28,798 nt of DNA from an uncultured Subdoligranulum sp. (GTDB lineage: Bacteria; Bacillota; Clostridia; Oscillospirales; Ruminococcaceae), in the NCBI GenBank assembly GCA_900545545.1, contig UQZO01000023.1:1-28798 (forward strand). The letters run 5' to 3'. Position 1 is the first letter of the stretch; every line of letters starts with the position of its first letter. The position numbers and the translations under genes are program-made. This document shows, piece by piece, positions 1-6,658 of this stretch. Below the pieces are notes generated by a model. It searched no databases, had not been told where the DNA came from, and saw nothing but the letters and a program-made list of their open reading frames with translations.

Positions 1-178
1 CGAAGTAATCGCCACCGGCAACAACTTCATCGCCATCCTTGAACTGGATGTTCATCTGAACAGTATGCCCTTGAACAGTATTCCCTGTAGCGAACGCGTT
101 CAGAGGCAGGCAGCACACCGCCATGAAGACCGCAACAACCACGGCCAACAGGCGCTGCAAACGAGTCGTTTTCTGCAT
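1..178 (-). CDS. Exported protein, N-terminal fragment (cut by window edge)
   Basis: This is the N-terminal 59 residues of a gene that runs off the left edge. The start ATG at 178 follows an AGGAG site (rc of 183-190) by a few bases. Residues 1-31 form a textbook signal peptide: MQKTTR basic end, a hydrophobic core LLAVVVAVFMAVCCL, then an AFA cleavage site, with the mature protein starting near TGNTVQGHTV. No lipobox cysteine follows. The mature start is polar and short of motifs, so the family is not recognised. It lies 110 bp downstream of a sortase gene on the same strand. A reasonable inference is that it is the sortase's cell-wall-anchored substrate, but the C-terminal sorting signal needed to show this lies outside the window. 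Confidence 0.7.
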   Translation of the reverse strand, partial: MQKTTRLQRLLAVVVAVFMAVCCLPLNAFATGNTVQGHTVQMNIQFKDGDEVVAGGDYF

Positions 179-288
179 GTTATTACTCCTTTTTTTAGAT
201 TTGTTTTTATTCCAAAGCATTGGCCGCCGATCCCCCATGTGATGACGTCCTATGTTTGAAATCTACCAAGAATTTCTTGCACCGCTTT

Positions 289-1122
289 TCAGGCTTCCGC
301 CGGCCAGCGGGACGGCAGCTGCGGGTCCTCATTGACATGGACCTCATCGGCGGCAGCGGACTCTCCTTCACGCAAGGGACGGGCCATGACCAGCATGCGG
401 GCATCGTCCATCTCGTAGGTGCAGAAGCAGAGGGTCAGCAGGCGTTCGTCTGCATTGACATAATCCCCTGTGGTATAGAAAGCACGCTTGGCGACCTCAT
501 CCAGGTAGGCCTGCTCAGCGGCATCATCGGCAAAATCGACGTACTCATTGAACGGAAAATAATCGGGATCTTCGGGGCGGGCGCTGAGAGCGTAAACCGC
601 CACCACTTTATACAAAGTACTGTCGTACAAAGTATCGAATTCAATAACGGGATGCTGGGTATAATACTCGGGGTCCTTATAGTTCTGCAGGCTGGAGAAC
701 CGGCTGGTCTCCCCCACCCCCATGTTGTGGCCGTAGAGGATCAGATGCCGGCCGTTCTGGACATCGCACTCATAATCCACATAGGGAATGCCTTCGATGT
801 CGTACTCGCCGTCCAGGCCATGGCGCAGATAGTAGTCATTGTCCGTGCCCTGCAGCACCGGGAAATCAATGGGGGTATCCTCGATGGTCAACCAGCCCAC
901 GACGTCCTCGTTCTGGGCCAGCAGCGAGCTGAAATCCTTCAGCGGCAGCGGGGTGGGAACGGGGGTAGGCGTAGGTGCGGCCTGTGTAGCAGCGGCCGTG
1001 GGGCGCTGCTGCTGCAGGTCACGGTCTTTCAGCCAGCCGGGCAGCAGCATGGCACAGGCTGCCAAACCGGCCGCCACCATGCCTACTACAAATGCTCCGA
1101 AAAAGAGCAGAAATCGCTTCAC
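289..1122 (-). CDS. Class B sortase
   Basis: This is a membrane-anchored cysteine transpeptidase that joins secreted proteins to the cell wall or to each other. The start is GTG at 1122, with a GGAGG site 7 bases upstream, and GTGA overlaps the stop of the preceding lipoprotein gene. The 277-residue product has one N-terminal membrane segment (about 4-29) and a Pro/Thr-rich linker (41-61). The sortase domain covers about 65-250. The catalytic triad is visible: His132 in LYGHNM, Cys234 in TLCFC, and Arg242 in DDARMLV. The usual TLSTC motif reads TLCFC here, so Phe replaces Thr before the nucleophile and an extra Cys lies at 232. The spacing and the following YEMDDAR stretch fit class B. Its neighbours are a lipoprotein upstream and an exported protein downstream. 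Confidence 0.9.
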   Translation of the reverse strand: MKRFLLFFGAFVVGMVAAGLAACAMLLPGWLKDRDLQQQRPTAAATQAAPTPTPVPTPLPLKDFSSLLAQNEDVVGWLTIEDTPIDFPVLQGTDNDYYLRHGLDGEYDIEGIPYVDYECDVQNGRHLILYGHNMGVGETSRFSSLQNYKDPEYYTQHPVIEFDTLYDSTLYKVVAVYALSARPEDPDYFPFNEYVDFADDAAEQAYLDEVAKRAFYTTGDYVNADERLLTLCFCTYEMDDARMLVMARPLREGESAAADEVHVNEDPQLPSRWPAEA

Positions 1123-1607
1123 AGCGGAACCTCCACAAAATAGGCCGTTGCCTTGTCACCGCTGGCCTTCATTTCCTGATAGGCCACGGTAAGTTGGGTA
1201 CAATCTTCCGGCACCAGAACCAGCATCATACCCGAATAGGTCTTTCCGGGGTCCAGCTGGTAGGAATAGGGCATCATATAATCATCGACAGCCTCAAGGC
1301 AGGTGCCGAAATCATCATCGCCTTCTCCCCATTGGATCTGGAAATCCTCGGCAAACATGGTATAGGTCTGATCACTGGTGTTGGAAACCTTCAAAAACAT
1401 CTGGACAAGCTTTTGTCCATCGGGAATATCAATGCCGGTATAAGAATCCAGCGTTTCGGGATCACTGACGGTAAAATCAAACAGCACGGTGGAGACCGTC
1501 TCCCCTGCCTGTGCCTGCACGCTTTTTGCGGCGCATCCGGCTAGCAGAAGCGTAAAAAAAAGCGCCGTTACCACACCGTACAAACGCCGCATTTTGCTAT
1601 GTATCAT
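1119..1607 (-). CDS. Predicted lipoprotein, DUF4352-like
   Basis: This 162-residue protein has a lipoprotein signal: a basic start (MRR), a hydrophobic stretch, then LLAGC with Cys25 as the lipidated residue. It is expected on the outer face of the membrane. The mature part contains VQMFLKVSNTSDQTYTMF, which resembles the beta-sandwich pattern of DUF4352/TelA-type extracellular domains. That assignment is tentative. The start at 1607 has GGGAGAG about 6 bases upstream. It is the first gene of the operon and overlaps the sortase start by 4 bp, so the two are translationally coupled. Its role may be linked to sortase-dependent surface assembly, but nothing in the sequence proves this. Confidence 0.75.
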   Translation of the reverse strand: MIHSKMRRLYGVVTALFFTLLLAGCAAKSVQAQAGETVSTVLFDFTVSDPETLDSYTGIDIPDGQKLVQMFLKVSNTSDQTYTMFAEDFQIQWGEGDDDFGTCLEAVDDYMMPYSYQLDPGKTYSGMMLVLVPEDCTQLTVAYQEMKASGDKATAYFVEVPL

Positions 1608-1648
1608 AAACTCTCCCTAAGAAGCAATATCTTTCGTTATGTCTCCAC

Positions 1649-1662
1649 GAAACTTTAGTTTC
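1649..1662 (-). repeat. Inverted repeat in the leader of the lipoprotein-sortase operon
   Basis: GAAACT and AGTTTC flank a 2-base centre. The repeat lies just downstream of the predicted -10 of the minus-strand promoter. It could be an operator half or a small leader hairpin. Confidence 0.45.
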
Positions 1663-1666
1663 TTAT

Positions 1667-1695
1667 AAATTATCACTATTGTTTCACATTGTCAA
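1667..1695 (-). promoter_or_regulatory. Promoter of the lipoprotein-sortase operon
   Basis: On the minus strand, TTGACA (1695-1690) is followed after 17 bases by TAATTT (1672-1667). An alternative -10 is GATAAT with a 15-base spacer. The -35 box is the consensus hexamer. The 16-bp palindrome at 1694-1709 touches it, so a bound regulator could block the polymerase. Confidence 0.55.
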
Positions 1696-1709
1696 TAGCT
1701 ATAGCTATT
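1694..1709. promoter_or_regulatory. 16-bp perfect palindrome, likely operator
   Basis: AATAGCTATAGCTATT reads the same on both strands. It abuts the -35 box of the lipoprotein-sortase promoter, in the region shared with the divergent XRE regulator gene. Operator function is inferred from the symmetry and position. Confidence 0.55.
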
Positions 1710-1717
1710 TTTCGCTC

Positions 1718-1746
1718 TTGATTTTCTCTGTTACTATATCTATAGT
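1718..1746 (+). promoter_or_regulatory. Promoter of the XRE regulator gene
   Basis: TTGATT (1718-1723), a 17-base spacer and TATAGT (1741-1746) form a good sigma-A promoter 38 bases before the regulator start. The 18-bp inverted repeat at 1731-1748 covers its -10. Confidence 0.6.
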
Positions 1747-1748
1747 AA
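1731..1748. promoter_or_regulatory. Inverted repeat over the XRE promoter -10, likely autoregulatory operator
   Basis: The arms TTACTATA and TATAGTAA are perfect and separated by TC. The site overlaps the -10 of the regulator's own promoter, a common position for autorepression. It shares a CTATA core with the palindrome at 1694-1709. Confidence 0.55.
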
Positions 1749-1783
1749 TAGTATGATATTGTGTTCAAAAAGGTGGTTTTTTC

Positions 1784-2140
1784 ATGGCTTTTGATTCGGC
1801 TGTCAACGGGGAGATCGGGCAGCGTCTGCGCACTCTGCGGGAGGAGAAGTCCCTTTCCCGCGAAAAGCTGGCCGAGGCGGCCGATATCTCGGTACAGTTC
1901 CTGGCCGACATCGAAACGGGCCGCAAAGGCATGACGGTACAGACGCTGCGCAAGCTGGTGCTGGCGCTGCACTGCACCGCCGACGACATTGTCTTTGGGC
2001 GGCCGGCTGCGTCCGACGGAAAATCTTCCGCCCTGCCGCCGGTGTTCCAGAACCTGACCCCCACCCAGGCCGGTATGGCCAGCGACATCATGGAACTGGT
2101 GCTGAAATTAGTGCCGCCCAGTCAAACCACAGAAGATTGA
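1784..2140 (+). CDS. XRE-family transcriptional regulator
   Basis: This is a 118-residue DNA-binding protein with an HTH_3 (Cro/C1-type) domain at about residues 10-65. Key stretches are IGQRLRTLREEKSLSREKLA, then FLADIETGRKG for the recognition region, and VLALHCTADDIVFG closing the domain. The remaining 50 residues form a Pro-rich linker and a short amphipathic helix (MASDIMELVLKLV), probably for dimerisation. The start ATG at 1784 follows AAAAAGGTGG. The gene is divergent from the lipoprotein-sortase operon, and symmetric sites lie between them. It probably represses itself and that operon, but this is inferred from position. Confidence 0.88.
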   Translation: MAFDSAVNGEIGQRLRTLREEKSLSREKLAEAADISVQFLADIETGRKGMTVQTLRKLVLALHCTADDIVFGRPAASDGKSSALPPVFQNLTPTQAGMASDIMELVLKLVPPSQTTED

Positions 2141-2158
2141 TTCCTTTGTTGTATATAC

Positions 2159-2197
2159 AAAAAAGCAGGCCGCCCGGAAATTTCCGGGCGGCCTGCT
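2159..2197 (-). terminator. Terminator of dinB
   Basis: A perfect 17-bp stem (2164-2180 with 2181-2197, GC-rich, continuous palindrome) is followed on the minus strand by six T (rc of 2159-2164). It lies just after the dinB stop. The plus strand has no T-run after it, so it may only weakly stop the convergent XRE transcript. Confidence 0.85.
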
Positions 2198-2208
2198 GCC
2201 GTTGGTGC

Positions 2209-3459
2209 TTATTTCTTTTTCTGTTTGTCCCGCTCCTTGGCGGCGGAAAGGGCCGCCGGGGCCCGGGTCTCGGGGGTGAGGAGTTTCGCCCTCGTCACCG
2301 CTGCCCCGCCGAACTTGCGGCGCAAGGCGTCCGCTGTGCGGTCCAGTTTCTCCTGCTTCTGGCGGCGGGTGGTGTCGGTAAACAGGTCCAACTGTTCAAA
2401 GTTGTCGGTGCCGGTCTTTTCGGCGCTGACCCCCACCAGCCGCACCGGGCGGGCCGGCCACATCTGGCGCATCAGTTGCAGCGCCACTTCATACAGGCGG
2501 TCGGTGGAGTTGGTGGGATCGGGCAGGGTGGTCTGGTGGCTGGTGCGGCGGAAGGCATTATCCACCAGCTGCACCGTCACCACCCGGGCGGTTTTGCCAT
2601 CGGTGCGCAGCCGCCGCCCCACCGAATCGCAGAGGGCCAGCAGCGTGGCGTCGGCCTGCTCGGGTTTTGCCAGGTCCTCCGGCAGGGTGACACTGTTGCC
2701 ATAGGTGTTGTCCCGGGTGGTCTGCTTGGTCACGGGGTCCGCTTCCCGGCCGTTGGCGTAGTTCCACAGCGTATCCCCCCGGGTGCCGAACAGCCCCACA
2801 ATGGCCTTGCGCTCCGCCCGGGCCAGGTCCCCGATGGTGTACATGCCGCACTGGTTCAGCCGCTTTACGGCGCTGGGCCCCACCCCGAACAGGCTGCCCA
2901 CCGGCAGCGGCCACATCTTCTCCGGCACTTCCGCAGGGAACAGGGTGTGGACCTTGTCCGGCTTTTCAAAATCCGAGGCCATCTTGGCCAGCAGCCGGTT
3001 TGGCGCCACCCCGATGTTCACCGTAAAGCCCAGTTCCTCCCGCACGCGGTTGCGGATGGTGTGGGCTACCGCCAGCGGCGGACCGAAGAGCGCTTCGGTG
3101 CCGGTCATATCCAGAAAGGCTTCGTCGATGCTGTACTGCTCCACGTCGGGGGTGTAGTCCCGCAGAATGGCGATGAGGGCCTTGCTGTTCTGCACGTAGA
3201 AATCGAAATCCGGCGGGGTGACGATGAGTTCCGGACATTTGAGCCGGGCGGAGAAGAGGCTCTCCCCCGTGCGCACGCCGAACTTTTTGGCGGGGCCGCT
3301 CTTGGCCAGCACCACGCCGTGGCGTTTTTCCTCGTCGCCCCCCACCGCCGAGGGCACCGTGCGCAGATCCAGCGTTTCCCCCTCGCGCAGCTTTTTCAGG
3401 GCCGACCAGGACAGAAAGGCCGAATTTACATCCACGTGGAAATAGATTTTCGCCATCAT
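2209..3459 (-). CDS. dinB: DNA polymerase IV (Y-family)
   Basis: This is a translesion polymerase that copies past damaged bases. The chosen start is ATG at 3459, with AGGAAGGGAG about 8 bases upstream, giving 416 residues. Longer upstream reading runs through the promoter and is not plausible. The palm domain begins IYFHVDVNSAF, with Asp10 as a metal ligand and Phe15 at the steric-gate position. The second catalytic motif is YSIDEAFLDMTG, with Asp112 and Glu113. A helix-hairpin-helix region (LFGVGPSAVKRL) follows, then the little finger domain. QLDLF near residues 356-360 matches the sliding-clamp binding peptide. About 55 basic residues follow it, a tail longer than in E. coli DinB. No clear LexA box is seen upstream. 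Confidence 0.93.
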   Translation of the reverse strand: MMAKIYFHVDVNSAFLSWSALKKLREGETLDLRTVPSAVGGDEEKRHGVVLAKSGPAKKFGVRTGESLFSARLKCPELIVTPPDFDFYVQNSKALIAILRDYTPDVEQYSIDEAFLDMTGTEALFGPPLAVAHTIRNRVREELGFTVNIGVAPNRLLAKMASDFEKPDKVHTLFPAEVPEKMWPLPVGSLFGVGPSAVKRLNQCGMYTIGDLARAERKAIVGLFGTRGDTLWNYANGREADPVTKQTTRDNTYGNSVTLPEDLAKPEQADATLLALCDSVGRRLRTDGKTARVVTVQLVDNAFRRTSHQTTLPDPTNSTDRLYEVALQLMRQMWPARPVRLVGVSAEKTGTDNFEQLDLFTDTTRRQKQEKLDRTADALRRKFGGAAVTRAKLLTPETRAPAALSAAKERDKQKKK

Positions 3460-3488
3460 TCCCCGGCTCCCTTCCTTATTATAATAAT

Positions 3489-3519
3489 AGTATAACATAA
3501 AAAGAGAGGGGTTGCACAA
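3489..3519 (-). promoter_or_regulatory. Possible dinB promoter
   Basis: On the minus strand, TTGTGC (3519-3514) and TATACT (3494-3489) are separated by 19 bases, which is longer than ideal. The -35 overlaps that of the divergent argF promoter. Other AT-rich -10 choices exist in this stretch. Confidence 0.3.
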
Positions 3520-3540
3520 TCGGTCAAAACGTGCGATAAT
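3512..3540 (+). promoter_or_regulatory. argF promoter
   Basis: TTGCAC (3512-3517), exactly 17 bases, and GATAAT (3535-3540) form a strong sigma-A promoter. It lies 37 bases before the argF start. Confidence 0.7.
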
Positions 3541-3543
3541 AGA

Positions 3544-3557
3544 TGTATAAAGTTGCA
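3544..3557 (+). promoter_or_regulatory. Possible ARG box (arginine repressor site)
   Basis: TGTATAAAGTTGCA lies directly after the argF -10 and loosely resembles the AT-rich, symmetric ARG box with TG and CA ends. The position suits repression by ArgR/AhrC. The match is imperfect, so this is a suggestion only. Confidence 0.3.
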
Positions 3558-3577
3558 AATAGTAGGGGGTATTTTGT

Positions 3578-4573
3578 ATGAATTTGCAAGGTCGTGATTT
3601 TCTCACGCTGCTGGACTACACGCCGGAGGAGATCGGGTATCTGTTGGACCTGGCCGCCGACCTGAAAGCGAAGAAGAAGGCGGGCATTCCCCACGATGTG
3701 CTGCACGGCAAGAACGTGGCGCTGATCTTTGAAAAGACTTCCACCCGCACCCGCTGCGCCTTTGAGGTCGCCGCCCACGATCTGGGCATGGGTTCCACCT
3801 ACCTGGATCCCACGGGCAGCCAGATCGGCAAGAAAGAGTCCATTGCCGACACCGCCCAGGTGCTTTCCGGCATGTTTGAGGGCATTGAGTACCGCGGTTT
3901 CGGGCAGGAGATCGTGCGCGAGCTGGCCAAATACGCCGATGTGCCGGTGTGGAACGGCCTGACCAACGAGTTCCATCCCACCCAGATCCTGGCGGATTTC
4001 CTGACGCTGCGGGAGCAGTTCGGCCACCTGAAAGGGCTGAAGTTCGTCTACATGGGCGACGCCCGCTACAACATGGGCAACAGCCTGATGATCGGCTGCG
4101 CCAAGATGGGCCTGGATTTTGTGGCCTGCGCCCCCAAAGCCTACTGGCCGGACAAAGCCCTGGTGGCCCAGTGCCTGGCGCTGGCGGCCCAGAGCGGCGG
4201 CAGCGTGACGCTGAGCGAAAATCCCGACGCGGTGAGCGGCGCCGATGTGGTGTACACCGATGTGTGGGTGAGCATGGGCGAGCCGGTGGAAGTATGGGCG
4301 GAGCGCATCGAGGCCCTGGCCCCCTACCAGGTGAACGCCGCCCTGATGGCCAAGGCCAAACCCACGGCGGTGTTCATGCACTGCCTGCCCGCCTACCACG
4401 ACCACAAGACCGCCGTGGGCAAGGAGATGGGCGAAAAGTTCGGCCGCACCGAGATGGAAGTCACCGACGAAGTGTTCAGCGGGCCGCAGTCCATCGTGTT
4501 CCGGGAGGCGGAGAACCGCATGCACACCATCAAGGCCGTGATGGCCGCCACCCTGGGGGCCGAGTTCGCGTGA
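3578..4573 (+). CDS. argF: Ornithine carbamoyltransferase
   Basis: This enzyme makes citrulline from ornithine and carbamoyl phosphate in cytoplasmic arginine biosynthesis. The product has 331 residues, the usual length. The carbamoyl-phosphate loop STRTR is at 55-59 in FEKTSTRTRCAFE. FHPTQILADFLT follows in the middle of the protein. The ornithine-binding SMG loop appears in WVSMGEPVEVW, and the catalytic HCLP is at 268-271 in MHCLPAYHD. The start ATG at 3578 has AGGGGG 7 bases upstream. The gene stands alone. No arcA or arcC is nearby, which argues for the biosynthetic ArgF role rather than catabolic ArcB, although the two cannot be told apart reliably by sequence. Confidence 0.95.
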   Translation: MNLQGRDFLTLLDYTPEEIGYLLDLAADLKAKKKAGIPHDVLHGKNVALIFEKTSTRTRCAFEVAAHDLGMGSTYLDPTGSQIGKKESIADTAQVLSGMFEGIEYRGFGQEIVRELAKYADVPVWNGLTNEFHPTQILADFLTLREQFGHLKGLKFVYMGDARYNMGNSLMIGCAKMGLDFVACAPKAYWPDKALVAQCLALAAQSGGSVTLSENPDAVSGADVVYTDVWVSMGEPVEVWAERIEALAPYQVNAALMAKAKPTAVFMHCLPAYHDHKTAVGKEMGEKFGRTEMEVTDEVFSGPQSIVFREAENRMHTIKAVMAATLGAEFA

Positions 4574-4592
4574 GCCGGTAAGTTGCAGAGGT

Positions 4593-4616
4593 GTTCTTTC
4601 TTTGCAAAGAAAGAAC
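4593..4616. repeat. 24-bp perfect AT-rich palindrome after argF
   Basis: GTTCTTTCTTTG is followed directly by its reverse complement. It lies between the argF stop and the argF terminator and has no loop or T-run of its own. It could be a dispersed repeat, a protein site, or part of RNA 3' processing. Confidence 0.6.
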
Positions 4617-4630
4617 AAAAAACGCAATCC

Positions 4631-4660
4631 AAAGGCCCGGTCCCACGACCAGGCCTTTTT
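4631..4660 (+). terminator. argF terminator
   Basis: The stem AAAGGCC-GGTC pairs with GACC-GGCCTTT around a short loop and ends in TTTTT (4656-4660). It follows the argF stop by about 60 bases. Confidence 0.75.
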
Positions 4661-4674
4661 GCACGCACAAACGC

Positions 4675-4710
4675 AAAAAAGCCGCCCCGCTGTAAAAACA
4701 GCGGGGCGGC
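4675..4710 (-). terminator. Terminator of the opp operon (after oppA)
   Basis: A 13-bp GC-rich stem (4681-4693 with 4698-4710, loop AAAA) is followed on the minus strand by six T (rc of 4675-4680). It lies 35 bases beyond the oppA stop. Confidence 0.85.
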
Positions 4711-4744
4711 TCTTATCTTACGGTTTTACGCCTTACAGGGCTGA

Positions 4745-6466
4745 TTACTCAGCAACGTAAGCGTACTGCAGGTACCAGTAGCCGTAGGGGCTGTGCCAGG
4801 TGCCCTGCAGAGAGGGGCTCTGCAGCCAGAAGTCGTTGTAGTAAGCCACGGGGATGCAGCCCATGTCCTCCATCAGGATGTCCTCGGCCTTGTGCAGCTG
4901 CTCAAAGTGGGTAGCCTTGTCGGCAACCTTGGAAGCCTCGATGGCGGCGTCGAACTCGGGGTTGCTGTACTTGCCGTCGTTGTTGCCGTTGCCGGTCTGG
5001 AACAGTTCCAGCATGTTGGAAGGATCATCGTAGTCCATGACCCAGCCGTTGCGGCAGACATCGTAATCACCGGCGCGGCGCTGCGGGGTGAAGCTGCCCC
5101 ACTCGACGGTCTCGATGTTCATGGTGATGCCCAGCTCGCCCCAGGCGCTCTGCAGGTACTCGGCCAGAGGCATGTGGTAGCCCTGGTCGTTGGTGCTGTA
5201 GGTGAAGGCGGGGAAGCCTTCGCCGTCGGGGTAACCGGCCTCGGCCAGCAGGCTCTTGGCCTCTTCCAGGTTGGCGTCATAGTCGGAGCCGATGTAGGGG
5301 GTGCCGCCGTTGGCGTTGTCCGCGAACTGGCTGCCGTCCGCATCGGTGATGCCGGGGCAGGAGATGCTGTGGGCGGGGCTGTAGGTGCCCTGCATGACCA
5401 CTTCGGACACATACTCACGGTCGATGGCCAGGCTCAGGGCCTTGCGGACCAGAGGATCGTTGAAGGGTTCCTTCTCGCAGTTGACGCTGATGTAGTAGGT
5501 GCCCAGGTTGGAGTCAACGTAGAAGTCGCCGCCGTCCTCGGCCTTGGTCAGGCTGGGGATCTCGTCAGAGGGCACGCTCTTGACCAGCTGGGCCTCGCCG
5601 CTGTTGTAGGCGGCGTAAGCAGCGCTGTCATCCTCGATCAGCAGCAGGGTGATGGTGTCGGACACGATGCGGGAGGTATCCCAGCCGCCCACGTAGTTGG
5701 GGTTCTTGGAGAGCACGATGCGCTCGCTGGGGGTCCACTCGGTGATCATGTAGGGACCGTTGCAGATGAAGGTGTCGGGCTGGGTGCACCAGGAGTCACC
5801 GTTGGTCTCGATGGTGGCCTGCTGCACGGGGGACATGGCCGCGAAAGCCGCGATCTTGTCGAAGTAGGAGCAGGGGTAGGACAGGTGGATGGTCAGGGTC
5901 TTGCCGTCCTCGCTGGCCTCGACCTGCAGAGCGTCAAAGTCGGGCTCGGTGGTCATCTCGCCAGTGGCGGGATCCGGGTTGCCGGTGGCTTCGGCATAAC
6001 CGGCGATCATGCCCACCACGGTCTGCGCGTAGGGCGCGGCGGTGTTGGGATCAGCCAGACGCTTGAAGCTGTACTCGAAGTCCTTGGCCGTCAGGTCGGA
6101 ACCGTCGCTCCACTTCAGGCCGTCACGCATGGTGAAGGTCCAGGTCAGGCCGTCCTCGCTGACTTCCCAGCTTTCGGCTTGGCCGCCGACGACTTCGTTG
6201 TTCTCGTCGACCAGCAGCAGGGGCTCAAAGATCGTAATGATCGTGTTGGCGCCGTCGATGGCAGAGTTCAGCGCGGGATCCAGCGTTTCAGGGTTGGGGC
6301 CCAGCTGAACGGTGAAGCCGGTGCCGGTGGCGGTGGCTTCGGTAGCTTCCTCTGCAGTGGCAGAAGAACCAGCCGCAGCACTGGAGCTTGCGGTGGAACC
6401 GCAGGCGGCCAGGGAAGCGGCCAGGCAGCCGGCCAACGCCACAGCGACAAATTTCTTCATCTTCAT
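4745..6466 (-). CDS. oppA: Oligopeptide ABC transporter, substrate-binding lipoprotein
   Basis: This 573-residue SBP_bac_5 family protein binds peptides outside the cell and delivers them to the OppBC channel. The start ATG at 6466 has GGAGG 8 bases upstream. The signal peptide ends in LAAC with Cys22 as the likely lipid anchor (a second lipobox-like LAGC occurs at Cys14). A Ser/Ala/Thr-rich linker runs to about 48. The family pattern follows: LGPNPETLDPAL, then ESWEVSEDGLTWTFTMRDGLKWSDG, the latter typical of OppA/DppA. It is last in the operon and has its own promoter, which fits the need for more binding protein than permease. The peptide specificity cannot be read from the sequence. Confidence 0.92.
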   Translation of the reverse strand: MKMKKFVAVALAGCLAASLAACGSTASSSAAAGSSATAEEATEATATGTGFTVQLGPNPETLDPALNSAIDGANTIITIFEPLLLVDENNEVVGGQAESWEVSEDGLTWTFTMRDGLKWSDGSDLTAKDFEYSFKRLADPNTAAPYAQTVVGMIAGYAEATGNPDPATGEMTTEPDFDALQVEASEDGKTLTIHLSYPCSYFDKIAAFAAMSPVQQATIETNGDSWCTQPDTFICNGPYMITEWTPSERIVLSKNPNYVGGWDTSRIVSDTITLLLIEDDSAAYAAYNSGEAQLVKSVPSDEIPSLTKAEDGGDFYVDSNLGTYYISVNCEKEPFNDPLVRKALSLAIDREYVSEVVMQGTYSPAHSISCPGITDADGSQFADNANGGTPYIGSDYDANLEEAKSLLAEAGYPDGEGFPAFTYSTNDQGYHMPLAEYLQSAWGELGITMNIETVEWGSFTPQRRAGDYDVCRNGWVMDYDDPSNMLELFQTGNGNNDGKYSNPEFDAAIEASKVADKATHFEQLHKAEDILMEDMGCIPVAYYNDFWLQSPSLQGTWHSPYGYWYLQYAYVAE

Positions 6467-6538
6467 GTGGTTTTTCCTCCATTTAATAAATTACTATACC
6501 CAATCCCTCCGGAAAGTTCCTTCGGAATGAATACCATA

Positions 6539-6567
6539 ACTATAGTCCCGGCGGACCACCCACGCAA
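6539..6567 (-). promoter_or_regulatory. Internal promoter for oppA
   Basis: On the minus strand, TTGCGT (6567-6562) is followed after 17 bases by TATAGT (6544-6539). It lies 72 bases before the oppA start and would give extra oppA transcript. Confidence 0.55.
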
Positions 6568-6629
6568 GAGCCACAGGGCTTTTGTAATTGTTTTGTGATG
6601 GTCCTCTAAAGCGCACACCGGGCAGGAAC

Positions 6630-6649
6630 ATCGGGGCGCACACCCCGAT
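6630..6649. repeat. Hairpin between oppF and oppA
   Basis: ATCGGGG (6630-6636) pairs with CCCCGAT (6643-6649) around a 6-base loop, just after the oppF stop. Its T-run is on the plus strand, where no gene ends. On the operon strand it is a stem without a T-run, so it may protect the 3' end of the upstream mRNA or mark processing. Confidence 0.45.
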
Positions 6650-6658
6650 TTTTGCACG

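Noticed and set aside
3460..3577. LexA/SOS box between dinB and argF
   Set aside because: No GAAC-N4-GTTC type site is present. Regulation of dinB by SOS cannot be claimed.
3460..3606. N-terminal extension of dinB
   Set aside because: The extra 49 codons read through the promoter region and the argF start. The ATG at 3459 has the ribosome site and the family N-terminus.
4793..6598. 601-codon plus-strand open frame opposite oppA
   Set aside because: The oppA frame has a signal peptide, family motifs and a ribosome site. The opposite frame has none.
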